From contig OZ252236.1 of assembly GCA_965249455.1 (NCBI GenBank), forward strand, positions 2,728,001 through 2,792,000: a DNA stretch of 64,000 nt. Reading direction: 5' to 3'. Source of the stretch: Jiulongibacter sp024742395 (GTDB lineage Bacteria; Bacteroidota; Bacteroidia; Cytophagales; Spirosomataceae). Shown here piece by piece: positions 1 to 8,934 of this stretch. The notes beneath the pieces were generated by a model. That model saw nothing but the letters and a program-made list of their open reading frames with translations, did not search any database and was not told the origin of the DNA. Every line of letters begins with the position of its first letter. Position 1 is the first letter of the stretch. Both the position numbers and the translations under genes were made by a program.

Positions 1-228
1 GTATATGATTTAGGTTTCAAATACCTGGAAGGAAATTATGCCATAGCAATAAAAGCTCATGCCATGTCAGCTTGTTTACGCTTGGTTAAGAAATACCCTG
101 AATTGGCGACAGAATTCTATCTTCTAATGCAAGAAGTGGTACTTAAATATGGTGAGTCTTCTGCAGGTATTAAAAGCAGAGGAATAAAAATCATTAAGGA
201 ATTAGAGAAGTTTAAAGGAAATCTTTAG
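1..228 (+). CDS. 3' end of a HEAT-like helical protein (partial)
   Basis: An open frame enters from the left edge and runs 75 codons to a TAG at 226-228; the start lies outside the window. The visible residues are almost all predicted helix with Leu/Ile/Ala spacing (for example CLRLVKKYPELATEF, then GIKSRGIKIIKELEKF), which looks like the last two helical hairpins of a HEAT-type repeat protein. No catalytic motif is visible and I do not assign a function. The 3' end overlaps the convergent glucokinase gene by 17 bp. Confidence 0.6.
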   Translation, partial: VYDLGFKYLEGNYAIAIKAHAMSACLRLVKKYPELATEFYLLMQEVVLKYGESSAGIKSRGIKIIKELEKFKGNL

Positions 229-952
229 ATGCCATTGCGGCTCCAATAATCCCGGCCTCATTTTTAGTTCTTGCTACCTCTAACCTTACGTTTGTAGACA
301 ATAAAGGCTCTAATTCTTCCCATCTTTTTGACGCTCCACCACCTACAATAATCAAATCAGGTGAGCATACTCGGTTTAAATAATTGAAGAAATAATCCAA
401 TCGCTCTGCCCACTCAGTCAGTTTTAGCTTCTTATGTTTTCTTATGGAGTCTGCTGCATATTTTTCTACAGGTTTGAACTTCTTATATCTGAGGTGACCA
501 AATTCGAAGTTCGGGATAAGTTTACCATCGTGAAATACACCTGAACCAATGCCCGTACCTAAGGTAATAGTTACTACTAATCCATCTTCACCTTTTCCCG
601 CTCCGTAGCTCATTTCGGCTAAACCGGCGGCGTCTGCATCGTTAATGACCACGAAGTCATTGCCACAAACACTTTTAAAAAGTTTGTCGATATGCACATT
701 TACCCAGTCTTTGTGAAGATTGCTCATTGACTTGCATTGACCTTTAGAGACAATAGTAGGAAAACCAACGCCCACAGGTCCTGACCATTTAAAATGATCC
801 AGTAATTGTTTAACAGCTTTTGCCATGGCATCTGGAGTGGCAGGCCTTGGTGTCTCAACTCTAAACCTTTCTGCGGTAAGCTCACCAGTTTCTAAATCTA
901 CAGGAGCTCCTTTAATTCCTGATCCTCCAATATCAATTCCAAATAGCTGCAT
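212..952 (-). CDS. ppgK: Polyphosphate glucokinase (ROK family)
   Basis: Phosphorylates glucose to glucose-6-phosphate using polyphosphate (and usually ATP) in the cytoplasm. The 246-residue protein opens with the phosphate-binding motif FGIDIGGSGIKG (residues 4-15). It has the ROK-type NDADAAGLAEMSYGAG segment around residue 105 and the second phosphate loop TITLGTGIGSGVF around 129. The C-terminal LIIVGGGASKRWEEL matches the sugar kinase fold. Length fits the PpgK subgroup rather than the longer zinc-containing ROK repressors. It is monocistronic here and divergent from the dioxygenase gene at 1145. The gene symbol rests on similarity to the PpgK motif pattern; phosphoryl-donor preference cannot be read from sequence. 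Confidence 0.88.
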   Translation of the reverse strand: MQLFGIDIGGSGIKGAPVDLETGELTAERFRVETPRPATPDAMAKAVKQLLDHFKWSGPVGVGFPTIVSKGQCKSMSNLHKDWVNVHIDKLFKSVCGNDFVVINDADAAGLAEMSYGAGKGEDGLVVTITLGTGIGSGVFHDGKLIPNFEFGHLRYKKFKPVEKYAADSIRKHKKLKLTEWAERLDYFFNYLNRVCSPDLIIVGGGASKRWEELEPLLSTNVRLEVARTKNEAGIIGAAMASKDFL

Positions 953-1097
953 TCAATTCTGTTTTTCTTGCAAGTTAAAAATTTTGGTCAGGTCTCATGA
1001 CTTTTTTAACTACACTTATTGAAGCGAAGCGAAAAATGCGTATTTAACAAATTGTTTACCAGTGTTTTGTGAAAGCCAGATTTTTTCTGTTTAAGTC

Positions 1098-1127
1098 TTT
1101 GGATATCGGACTTTTTATCTACTTTCG
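1098..1127 (+). promoter_or_regulatory. Bacteroidota-type promoter for the 2OG dioxygenase gene
   Basis: TTTG at 1098-1101, an 18-nt spacer, then TACTTTCG at 1120-1127, one mismatch from the Bacteroidota -7 consensus TAnnTTTG. Predicted transcription start is about 1134, giving a leader of only about 11 nt before the ATG at 1145. Confidence 0.5.
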
Positions 1128-1144
1128 CCGGCCAAAATTTATCT

Positions 1145-1774
1145 ATGAGCACTTACACTGAAGATCAATGGTTAGCGTGGATTGACGAACTATCTGAAAA
1201 TGATTATGTGGTCATTAACAACTTTCTGTTTGATGAAATCTTACTAAAGATTGAACATTTTTTTAAAGAAAAACAGGCGGAAGATGACTTTCATAAAGCA
1301 TCCATTGGCCCGGCTACAGACTCAAAAATAATTTCAGAAATACGTGGTGATTACACTTTTTGGTTAGATAAAAAACGTGATCATGAATTAGATGAGTTTT
1401 TTGATTTAATTCAGGAAACCATAGCAAAACTAAACAGGTATTGCTATTTAAGTTTAACAGATTTCGAGTTTCATTTGGCCTATTATCCTAAGGGGTCTTA
1501 CTATCATAAACATCTTGATCAGTTTAACAACAGATCAAATCGATTGATTTCATTCATTATCTATCTGAATGAAAACTGGAAGGAAGGTGATGGCGGAGAA
1601 TTGAAGGTATATAGAGACTCAGGTGACGTAATAGTAGCACCTTTATATAACAGGGCTATTCTATTTAAAAGTGGCAATGTCCCTCACGAAGTTTTAATGA
1701 CACACAAAGGTAGAAGAAGTGTTACCGGCTGGCTTCTGTATCAACCAGCCGGTTTAGGGTATCTTTTGGGTTAA
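1145..1774 (+). CDS. 2-oxoglutarate/Fe(II)-dependent dioxygenase (prolyl-4-hydroxylase-like)
   Basis: A 209-residue cytoplasmic oxygenase of the 2OG-Fe(II) superfamily, resembling SM-20/EGL-9-type prolyl hydroxylases. The metal triad is visible as H123-x-D125 (within YHKHLDQF) and H181 (NVPHEVL). R191 (KGRRSVTGW) is placed to bind the 2-oxoglutarate carboxylate. The core strands LISFIIYLNENW and GGELKVY fit the double-stranded beta-helix. The substrate is not known; bacterial relatives include hydroxylases of EF-Tu or other proteins, but nothing here selects between them. Its TAA abuts, with no spacer, the stop codon of the convergent putA gene. Confidence 0.82.
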   Translation: MSTYTEDQWLAWIDELSENDYVVINNFLFDEILLKIEHFFKEKQAEDDFHKASIGPATDSKIISEIRGDYTFWLDKKRDHELDEFFDLIQETIAKLNRYCYLSLTDFEFHLAYYPKGSYYHKHLDQFNNRSNRLISFIIYLNENWKEGDGGELKVYRDSGDVIVAPLYNRAILFKSGNVPHEVLMTHKGRRSVTGWLLYQPAGLGYLLG

Positions 1775-4700
1775 TTACTCGGTTCTGCCCAAAAGGTTAC
1801 CATAACGATGGTAATTATATGAGAAGTTTTGCTCCGTGATATAATTTAGTAACTCATATCTTCCTGCTACAGAAGGTCTATTGCTGTAAATATGAATGGC
1901 TTTGTCATGACAAGCTTTTACAAAATCAGTATCAAGTGTATTTCCACATAGGTTTCTCAAACTTATTGAGTGATTTATTTCAGGAAGTAAATCCTTCCAT
2001 TCATTCAATTTGTGTGCATTTTCTAAGTCATCGATACTATAAAAGTGAACTGGAATACTCAAAGCTTCTGCAGCCATCCAAACCATTTCAATATGAATAG
2101 ACTCAGTTTTCTTGTCTATCATACAAAGTATGGCCTCTGCTTTTAGATAGCGGTTTAAATTATCCTGACCTCGTAAATTGACATAGTCAATCTCAAGGTT
2201 AAAATGCTCATTTGCGGCTTGTTTATAACTAGTTTTAATCTCGTCAATGGATCCAGCTCTATCTATAGGTTTTATGAATTGAGCTACATAGTTTAAGCCA
2301 CCGGCTTTCATACCAAAACCAAAACAAGATGCTTTCATCCCTCCGAAGGGTTGTCTAAGAACTATGGCTCCGGTAGTGGGTCTGTTTACATATAAATTAC
2401 CTGCTTTCATATGCTCTTTCCAGTAAGCTACCTCATCCGGATCAAGACTTTCTAAACCGCTGGTAAGGCCATATTCTACACCATTTGCCAGTTCTAGTGC
2501 TTCTTTCAGATCCTTGGCCTTCATTACACTTAGAATTGGACCAAAGAGCTCATTATTGTACTCAAAATCAGAGGTTGTAACTCCCCATTTAATTCCTGGA
2601 CTTAGCATAAATTTGCCATTCAGGACAGGTTTAAGCAACCATTGGCTATCTGTGGTGTTGTCTAACACATGTTGTAATTTCTCAGAGATTGGTACAGCTA
2701 AGGGGCCAATCTGCGTTTGTGTATGCCATGGATTTCCATATTCCTTACTTTCAGTAGCATCTTTTAACAAGGTTTTAAAATGAGGATCATTAAAAACTTC
2801 TTCCTGCAAGATTAGCAATGAAGTGGCACTGCATTTTTGACCGGCATTACCAAAGGCACTTTGCACTACATTCTTAATGGCTTGTTCCCTGTCAGAAAGT
2901 GATGTGACTATTGTGCTGTTCTTTCCGCCTGTTTCCGCAAAGAGATTTAATTCAGGGTTTCTTTTTAATAAGAATTTAGCCGTTTCTGTTCCACCCGTAA
3001 GTATGACAGCATCAAAAGTATTGCCTTGGCTCAAAAAGGCATCCAAGTTATTTTCTTCTGTGGGTAAAAAGGCAAAAGCATCTTTAGGAATTCCGGCATC
3101 CCAAAGGCACTTACTTGTTAAATAGGCAGTGGCCGCTGCATTGGTTGAAGGTTTCAGTATAGCCCTTTTACCTGCTGCCAGAGAGGCAAGAACGCCTCCA
3201 ATTGGAATGGCTATGGGGAAGTTCCACGGTGAAAGAATTAAATTCGTTCCCAGGGTATGTTCTACTTCTAAGGTGTTCTCCCAATTTATGGCAGATTCGG
3301 CATAGAAATTAGCAAAATCTACGGCTTCAGACAATTCTACATCCACTTCCGTAAAAGTTTTTCCCAGTTCCACCACGGCTACTGCCATGAGGTCGCCTCT
3401 GTTTTTTTCAAGTTCTACAGCCGCCTTTTTAAGCAATAAGGCTCTTTCTTTTACAGGAAGTTTTACCCATTTTGATTCTGTAGACAAGAAGGAATGGTAA
3501 TCGTTTTCGGTAGCCAGTTCATATGACCACTTGTGAAAACCGTTCCAGCCTTCGATTTGAATTTTTTCTCTATCGGCAGAGCTCACAGATACTACAGGAA
3601 CAAAGTCACCAATTATTTGAGAAGGATTTTCCCATTTATCCTGTATTGATTTTAGCCAGGCACGATTAGCCTTTAAGTTCCAGTCTGTGTTGGCTACATT
3701 TCTAAATTTCTCCTGAATACTATACTCTTCTGTATTTCTGTCCTGAACTCTGTTAGTGGCACTTTGTACGGAACTCATTAACTCTACCGAATCAAGAAAC
3801 TGTGTTCTTATTTCCTCCCATTTAGGGCTGTCTATTTTCAGATCAAAACCTTCTTTCAGGAAGTTTCCGTCCTGTGTTCCTTCATCAAGTCTGCGTACCA
3901 GATAGGCAATAGCCGAATTATAGTTTTCAGGTTTTACTATGGGCGTATAAAGCAGAACATTTACCTTTTGTTCAAGAAGTCTGTTTACTGTCTCATTAGC
4001 CATACCTTCCAGCATTTCAAAATCTACATAATCATGGAGATTGTTTTCTTTGACAATGTTTAAAGCAAAAGCCAGATCAAAAATATTGTGCGAAGCAATG
4101 CCCAGGTTTACGGCTTTAAGCCTTTCTTCAGAAAGCATTTTCAATATAATTTTCTTGAAATTGGCATCAGTTTCTACTTTATGAGAATAGGGTGCCAATG
4201 GCCAATCTTCCAAGGAGGCCTCAGTTTTCTCCATTTCCATGTTAGCCCCTTTGACAACTCGAATCTTAATAGGGGCACCACCTTGAGATACCCTTTCCAG
4301 AGCAAAGTTGGTTAACTTATCCAGCTGGTCATATGAATCAGGAAGGTAAGCCTGTAATACAATACCTGCTCTGAGGTTTTTATATTTTTTAAGAGAAAGA
4401 GTCTTAATGAAGGTCGCAATAGTCATATGAAGATCGCGGTATTCCTCCATATCTAGGTTTACAAATTTCCATTCGCCCGTTTCTTTGTGAATGGCCATTA
4501 TTTCATCATAAATAACACACAACTTTCTTTCCAGAACTTCGATTGTGTGATCAAATGAAATAGCACTGGTTTGCGAAAAAATCGTTGAAATTTTGATTGA
4601 AATGTAATTGACGTCTTTCTGACGTAGGAGTGCATTATATTGTTTAATCCTTTCGGCAGCTTCTTCTTCTCCAATGAGTGCTTCACCTATTAGGTTCACG

Positions 4701-5140
4701 TTAAGCTTTACACCTTCCTTTTGTCTTTTTTGTGAATGATTAGAGAATTTTTGGTCTCCGACAAAAAACAATATGGGGCCGGTAGTTTTTTTAATTTGCT
4801 TCAGCATCAAAGGGATACTAATGGAAGGAAAGAACTTTCCAATACTTCTGTAAATGCTTACTAATAGGCTTTCAAAACTATTAAACAGACCTTTATGGGA
4901 GTCAGTACTGTCAAATAAATTAATGACATAATCAGATACTCTTTGGTAATTTCCTGATCTAAAGGCTACATCCATTAGCTTGATGAGGAAGTGCTTAGAT
5001 TCAGGCGATTGAAGAATAGGTTCTATTCTTTCGGCAAATTCGTTTTTCTCTACAGGATTTGATGCACCGTGTAGCTTTTTGGCAAGCTCAATTGTTGCTT
5101 GTATTTGGTTGTCTTTTAGCATGTTATAAGGTACATTCAT
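1775..5140 (-). CDS. putA: Bifunctional proline dehydrogenase / L-glutamate-gamma-semialdehyde dehydrogenase
   Basis: Oxidises proline to glutamate in two steps. The N-terminal FAD-binding PRODH barrel (about residues 90-460) contains VRVVKGANMEMEK and the C-terminal barrel helix with YLVRRLDEG. The P5C dehydrogenase domain (about 520-985) has LSPWNFPIAIPIGG, FAETGGKNS and the nucleophile C770 in GQKCSA. The last 135 residues, ending in the HRYGNL motif, form the C-terminal tail also found in other long PutAs. The DNA-binding ribbon-helix-helix of enterobacterial PutA is absent, so it is not expected to repress its own gene. ATG at 5140 is used; an in-frame ATG six codons later is possible. 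It is a single-gene unit. Confidence 0.95.
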   Translation of the reverse strand: MNVPYNMLKDNQIQATIELAKKLHGASNPVEKNEFAERIEPILQSPESKHFLIKLMDVAFRSGNYQRVSDYVINLFDSTDSHKGLFNSFESLLVSIYRSIGKFFPSISIPLMLKQIKKTTGPILFFVGDQKFSNHSQKRQKEGVKLNVNLIGEALIGEEEAAERIKQYNALLRQKDVNYISIKISTIFSQTSAISFDHTIEVLERKLCVIYDEIMAIHKETGEWKFVNLDMEEYRDLHMTIATFIKTLSLKKYKNLRAGIVLQAYLPDSYDQLDKLTNFALERVSQGGAPIKIRVVKGANMEMEKTEASLEDWPLAPYSHKVETDANFKKIILKMLSEERLKAVNLGIASHNIFDLAFALNIVKENNLHDYVDFEMLEGMANETVNRLLEQKVNVLLYTPIVKPENYNSAIAYLVRRLDEGTQDGNFLKEGFDLKIDSPKWEEIRTQFLDSVELMSSVQSATNRVQDRNTEEYSIQEKFRNVANTDWNLKANRAWLKSIQDKWENPSQIIGDFVPVVSVSSADREKIQIEGWNGFHKWSYELATENDYHSFLSTESKWVKLPVKERALLLKKAAVELEKNRGDLMAVAVVELGKTFTEVDVELSEAVDFANFYAESAINWENTLEVEHTLGTNLILSPWNFPIAIPIGGVLASLAAGKRAILKPSTNAAATAYLTSKCLWDAGIPKDAFAFLPTEENNLDAFLSQGNTFDAVILTGGTETAKFLLKRNPELNLFAETGGKNSTIVTSLSDREQAIKNVVQSAFGNAGQKCSATSLLILQEEVFNDPHFKTLLKDATESKEYGNPWHTQTQIGPLAVPISEKLQHVLDNTTDSQWLLKPVLNGKFMLSPGIKWGVTTSDFEYNNELFGPILSVMKAKDLKEALELANGVEYGLTSGLESLDPDEVAYWKEHMKAGNLYVNRPTTGAIVLRQPFGGMKASCFGFGMKAGGLNYVAQFIKPIDRAGSIDEIKTSYKQAANEHFNLEIDYVNLRGQDNLNRYLKAEAILCMIDKKTESIHIEMVWMAAEALSIPVHFYSIDDLENAHKLNEWKDLLPEINHSISLRNLCGNTLDTDFVKACHDKAIHIYSNRPSVAGRYELLNYITEQNFSYNYHRYGNLLGRTE

Positions 5141-5183
5141 CCTAATAAAGGATGTATGTTTGATGAAAGTGTAATAATTGCCG

Positions 5184-5191
5184 CAAAATTA
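5184..5191 (-). promoter_or_regulatory. -7 promoter element upstream of putA
   Basis: Read on the minus strand this is TAATTTTG, a perfect fit to TAnnTTTG, 43 nt upstream of the putA ATG. No good TTTG -33 box is seen at the expected spacing, so confidence is moderate. Confidence 0.4.
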
Positions 5192-5269
5192 GAAATTCGT
5201 GTCGTAGTGCCACTTATTTCTAACATATTTTATTGAAAATATACAAGAAGCTCTTTGAGAATAAAGGAG

Positions 5270-6508
5270 CTATACTGTTTCTGAAACCCCAGAAAGATCA
5301 CCCAAAAGAGGTTCTAGCTGTTCTAAATCTACGTGATCCATGACAATTAGTTTATACCATTTAGGTTTATGATGATTGTCTGGTACTAAATAATATTTCT
5401 CAGCGATCTCTTTCGTAATAAACGGGGCCTTAATTGCTACTATGTTTGAGAAACTATTCCGGTAATAATCTATTCCCAATTCATCTAGTTTTTCGCAGAG
5501 CCAGTCAGTTCTTCTTTTGAGTATAAAACTTTTTTCTTGCCAGCCATATTTTCCATAAGTATTGAGGATCATCCAAACGGCTATAGCGTTAGCTCCTGAG
5601 CGACTACCGATCAGTGTATAGTCTTCACCTTTAACATAAGAAGCATCGTGGTTATGAGTATAATTTATAAACCCTTTTCTTATCAGGAATATTCCTGTTC
5701 CGTAAGGGGCCTGCACCATTTTATGGGCATCTACAGTAATGCTTGAAACAGCTTGGTGCTCAAAGTTTAAATTACTGTCCGGGTTACTGAAAGGATAGAA
5801 AAAGCCACCGTAGGCACAGTCAAGGTGTATCTTGTATTCCAGACCGGTTTTCTCTAATTCTGAAACCACCGAGTTGAGATTGTCAACACTTCCGAACATG
5901 GTAGTCATCATGTTGCAATTAAAGATTATGTATTTTTTGCCAGCCTCCATGCTCTTTTTTAATACCAGAGAAATTCCCTGCATATCCATATTCCTGTTTT
6001 CAGGATCAACAGGGATTCTCTTTATATCAACCGCCAATAAGTTTGAGGCCTTTGAAAGGCTGTAATGTGTATCTTCAGAACAAAGAATAACTATTTCCTC
6101 GTGTTTGGCTTTAAACTCTTGTTTGTAGTACTCCCGGTATATCCAAACTGCCTGAATATTCGCTTCTGTGCCTCCAGACGCCACGTAACCATCAAATTTT
6201 CCTTTTTCTGCTTTGAAGATATCACAAGCAACAATTTCTAAAAGGTCTCTCTCAATTTCCTGCGTACCCTTGAAGGTTTCTTCAGATTGGGTTAAGGTAT
6301 GGCAGCCAATGTGATTAGGATTATTAATTAATGTTTGTAAAAAGGGGGCACCTTTGAGTATAGGACTGTCTTTTGGAAATATTCTTGAATCCAGGTAAGA
6401 GGCAGGCATACCCAAAATGGGTTCTTCATAAAAGCTTCGGTTTTGTTTTAGAGCCGCTTTGATTCTTTCCTGAATCTCTTGCGGACTTCTTTTTTTCCAG
6501 TTAGTCAT
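5270..6508 (-). CDS. PLP-dependent decarboxylase, group II (amino acid decarboxylase)
   Basis: A 412-residue pyridoxal-phosphate enzyme of the glutamate/tyrosine/aromatic-amino-acid decarboxylase family. The pattern is SGGTEANIQAVWIYREYY, then HLDCAYGGFFYPF (the cofactor-binding Asp), then DAHKMVQAPYGTGIF with K263 as the Schiff-base lysine. The ATG at 6508 (MTNWKKRSP) is chosen because the upstream in-frame extension would run into the pirin gene and carries no conserved sequence. Substrate is not readable from sequence; tyrosine, glutamate, aspartate or histidine are all possible. It is the last gene of the dacB-nnr-pirin run, 31 nt after the pirin gene. Confidence 0.85.
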   Translation of the reverse strand: MTNWKKRSPQEIQERIKAALKQNRSFYEEPILGMPASYLDSRIFPKDSPILKGAPFLQTLINNPNHIGCHTLTQSEETFKGTQEIERDLLEIVACDIFKAEKGKFDGYVASGGTEANIQAVWIYREYYKQEFKAKHEEIVILCSEDTHYSLSKASNLLAVDIKRIPVDPENRNMDMQGISLVLKKSMEAGKKYIIFNCNMMTTMFGSVDNLNSVVSELEKTGLEYKIHLDCAYGGFFYPFSNPDSNLNFEHQAVSSITVDAHKMVQAPYGTGIFLIRKGFINYTHNHDASYVKGEDYTLIGSRSGANAIAVWMILNTYGKYGWQEKSFILKRRTDWLCEKLDELGIDYYRNSFSNIVAIKAPFITKEIAEKYYLVPDNHHKPKWYKLIVMDHVDLEQLEPLLGDLSGVSETV

Positions 6509-6539
6509 TTTTTTATGTGATGAAGTTTGTCTTGTTGTT

Positions 6540-7409
6540 CTATTCAGGCAAGGGTATGTATGAATTATCCCCGGGGATTTTTGGAAAAAGTTTATTTTTC
6601 CAGTCATCGGCCGCTTGCTTTAGTCTTTCCTTGTTTGAAGATACGAAATTCCAGTGTAGAAACCGTTCTTCTGGAAGTGGCTCTCCTCCAAAAAGCAGCA
6701 CCCTAGAGCCAGCACTGATGTTTAAATAACACTCATTTTCTGTTTTTGAAATCAACATCGTGCCTGCTTCTAGGATAGTGTCATTATCATTTGCTTTACC
6801 CTGTACCACCACAATAGCTATTTCGCCTTCCACTTGTCCCGCAATATCTATTTTGTTGTCTTTTTCACTGTAAATATCTACCATAAAAAGAGGGGAGAGG
6901 ACTTCTAGAGGTGAAGTCATTCCAAAACCCGAACCAGCAATTAATTTGATGTCCAGTCCGTCCTGTTTACAGCTCGGAATGTCCTCTTTGCTAATAAACT
7001 GAAAATCAGGCTCTGATTCTTCCAATTCTTTTGGCATGGCTACCCAAATCTGGTATCCATGCATTTCAAATGTGTTTCCATTTCTCAATGCTTCTGGAGT
7101 TCTTTCAGAATGAGCAACTCCTTTGCCTGATGTCATAAATCCAACATCTCCTGCTTTTATTATCTGGCTGGCTCCAGTGCTATCCCTGTGATGAACCTCA
7201 CCACTTAAAAGATAGGTTAAAGTAGAAAGTCCTATATGAGGATGCTGGTCAATATCCATATAATTCGGCGGACCAATTACAGCCGGACCCATGTGATCAA
7301 TAAAAGTGAAAGGGCCTACCTGACGTTTTTTAGCAAAGGGAAGTAAGCGGCCTACGAGAAATTTGCCAATATCTCTGGTTCTTTCTGGAACGAGTCTTTT
7401 GTTATTCAT
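6540..7409 (-). CDS. Pirin family bicupin protein
   Basis: A 289-residue two-cupin pirin. The N-terminal cupin has the metal-binding set HPHIGLSTLTYLL and GVAHSERTPE (His, His, His, Glu), and the opening GPFTFIDHMGP is diagnostic. The C-terminal cupin (about 165-265) is less conserved, as usual. Bacterial pirins are variously quercetinases or redox-responsive regulators, so the specific role is open. The gene starts 10 nt after the nnr stop and is probably cotranscribed with nnr and dacB. Confidence 0.9.
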   Translation of the reverse strand: MNNKRLVPERTRDIGKFLVGRLLPFAKKRQVGPFTFIDHMGPAVIGPPNYMDIDQHPHIGLSTLTYLLSGEVHHRDSTGASQIIKAGDVGFMTSGKGVAHSERTPEALRNGNTFEMHGYQIWVAMPKELEESEPDFQFISKEDIPSCKQDGLDIKLIAGSGFGMTSPLEVLSPLFMVDIYSEKDNKIDIAGQVEGEIAIVVVQGKANDNDTILEAGTMLISKTENECYLNISAGSRVLLFGGEPLPEERFLHWNFVSSNKERLKQAADDWKNKLFPKIPGDNSYIPLPE

Positions 7410-7419
7410 CGCCTGTAGT

Positions 7420-8934
7420 CTAATACGTTAAAATTTCATTGTATGCTTCCGGAATAGATGAAACTATATCTCCGGCTATTAAACTATATTCCCCTTTTTC
7501 TTTCATTGCATAGTCACCCGCCAATCCGTGAAGATAAACACCTAGAATTGCGGCATTCGCTGAAGAATAGCCTTGAGCTAACAGGCTGGTTATGCAGCCG
7601 GTAAGTACATCACCACTGCCTCCTGTAGCCATGCCGGCATTACCCGTGGAGTTAAAGAATAGTCTTCCATCTGGCAGGGCAATACTTGTATGTGCTCCTT
7701 TAAGAATTATTACGCTCCGTAGCTTATGAGCCAATTGGGTCTGTTTTTCTAATTTCTCAGTATCATTATTATACTGACCAACAAGTCTCTCAAACTCTTT
7801 AGGATGTGGTGTAAGTATACTATTTGAAGGTATAAGTTTTTGAAGTGAAGGATGGTTTGATAAAATATTGAGTGCATCGGCATCTATCACCATGGCTTTT
7901 CCCGATTGTTTTAAAATGGCTTCAAGAAATAGAATGGTACGCTTGTCTTGATCAATACCCGGGCCTATTCCAATATGATATTTATCGATATTGATGTCAC
8001 CAGGCTCTAAATATTCTTCCCCATTGTTTTCAAGAACCATAGCCTCTGGCACACTAATCTGCATGATGTCTGTTCCACATGTTGGAATATGCGTGGTTAC
8101 AAGACCAACTCCACTTCTCAAAGCAGCTTTTGTTGCTAAAACAGCGGCTCCAATTTTGCCTTTACTTCCAGCAATGATCATGGCATGGCCAAATGTGCCT
8201 TTGTGATCGAATTTACGCCTACGTTTAATAATTAAGCGTATGAAGTCAGGTGTTACATAAATTTTCGTGCTTTCTTGCTCTTCGATAAAAGCACTGTCAA
8301 GACCAATATCAAGAATAACAAAATTATTGACAAACACACTGTTTTCTGGCAGGAGCAAAGCCAATTTTGGTACTTGAAAAGTTAAAGTATAAGTGGCCTT
8401 GACTATTGAGTCCCTTTTGTTTGTACTGTTGTCTTCGGTAAATAAGCCTGAAGGCAAATCAATACTGAGCACCTTATTATTTAAACCGGTTAAGAATTTA
8501 ATAGTTTTTGCAGCCAGGCCGTCTGCTGGTCTGTTTAAGCCGGAGCCAAAAATAGCGTCTACAACCACGACATTTGAATTCAAGGAATTGGGTAGCTCAG
8601 AAATAGTTTTTATTACTTTGAGGGGGATTTCTGTTCGCTTTAGTCTCTCAAAATTCAATTTGAAGTCTTCAGAGAAGCGAGTAGAGAATTCTATAACATA
8701 TACTTCAACTTCGTATCCTTTTTGAAATAGTTGTCTTGCAATAGCCAGTCCATCACCACCATTGTTTCCTATTCCACAAAACAGGCAAATTCTATAATCG
8801 GCCGAAAAATGAGCAGAAATCCATTTGGAACATTTAGAAGCTGCCCTTTCCATTAGATCAATTGAGGAAATGGGTTCGTTCACAATACTGAATTTGTCTG
8901 CATCGCGTATTTGACTTGCAGTAAGTATTTTCAT
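7420..8934 (-). CDS. nnr: Bifunctional NAD(P)H-hydrate epimerase / ADP-dependent NAD(P)H-hydrate dehydratase
   Basis: Repairs hydrated NADH and NADPH. The N-terminal YjeF epimerase domain (1 to about 215) shows CGIGNNGGDGLAIARQL and VVVDAIFGSGLNRP. The C-terminal dehydratase domain (about 225-500, ribokinase-like) shows GHAMIIAGSKGKIGAAVLA, SILTPHPKEFERL and NAGMATGGSGDVLTG, with the catalytic Asp in GSGD. The 504-residue length matches the fused bacterial form. Its start overlaps the dacB stop by 4 nt, so the two are translationally coupled. Confidence 0.95.
   Translation of the reverse strand: MKILTASQIRDADKFSIVNEPISSIDLMERAASKCSKWISAHFSADYRICLFCGIGNNGGDGLAIARQLFQKGYEVEVYVIEFSTRFSEDFKLNFERLKRTEIPLKVIKTISELPNSLNSNVVVVDAIFGSGLNRPADGLAAKTIKFLTGLNNKVLSIDLPSGLFTEDNSTNKRDSIVKATYTLTFQVPKLALLLPENSVFVNNFVILDIGLDSAFIEEQESTKIYVTPDFIRLIIKRRRKFDHKGTFGHAMIIAGSKGKIGAAVLATKAALRSGVGLVTTHIPTCGTDIMQISVPEAMVLENNGEEYLEPGDINIDKYHIGIGPGIDQDKRTILFLEAILKQSGKAMVIDADALNILSNHPSLQKLIPSNSILTPHPKEFERLVGQYNNDTEKLEKQTQLAHKLRSVIILKGAHTSIALPDGRLFFNSTGNAGMATGGSGDVLTGCITSLLAQGYSSANAAILGVYLHGLAGDYAMKEKGEYSLIAGDIVSSIPEAYNEILTY

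Noticed and set aside
1775..4669. Unusual C-terminal extension of PutA as a possible new domain
   Set aside because: The last 135 residues end with the HRYGNL motif that I know from other long PutA proteins, so the tail is an established part of this enzyme type rather than a novelty.
5239..5268. Imperfect hairpin AGCTCTTT/AAAGGAGCT after the PLP decarboxylase gene
   Set aside because: It has a bulge and no clean T-run on the minus strand, so I do not call it a terminator.
8393..8725. 110-codon plus-strand frame within nnr
   Set aside because: It is antisense to a conserved domain and has composition typical of a shadow frame.
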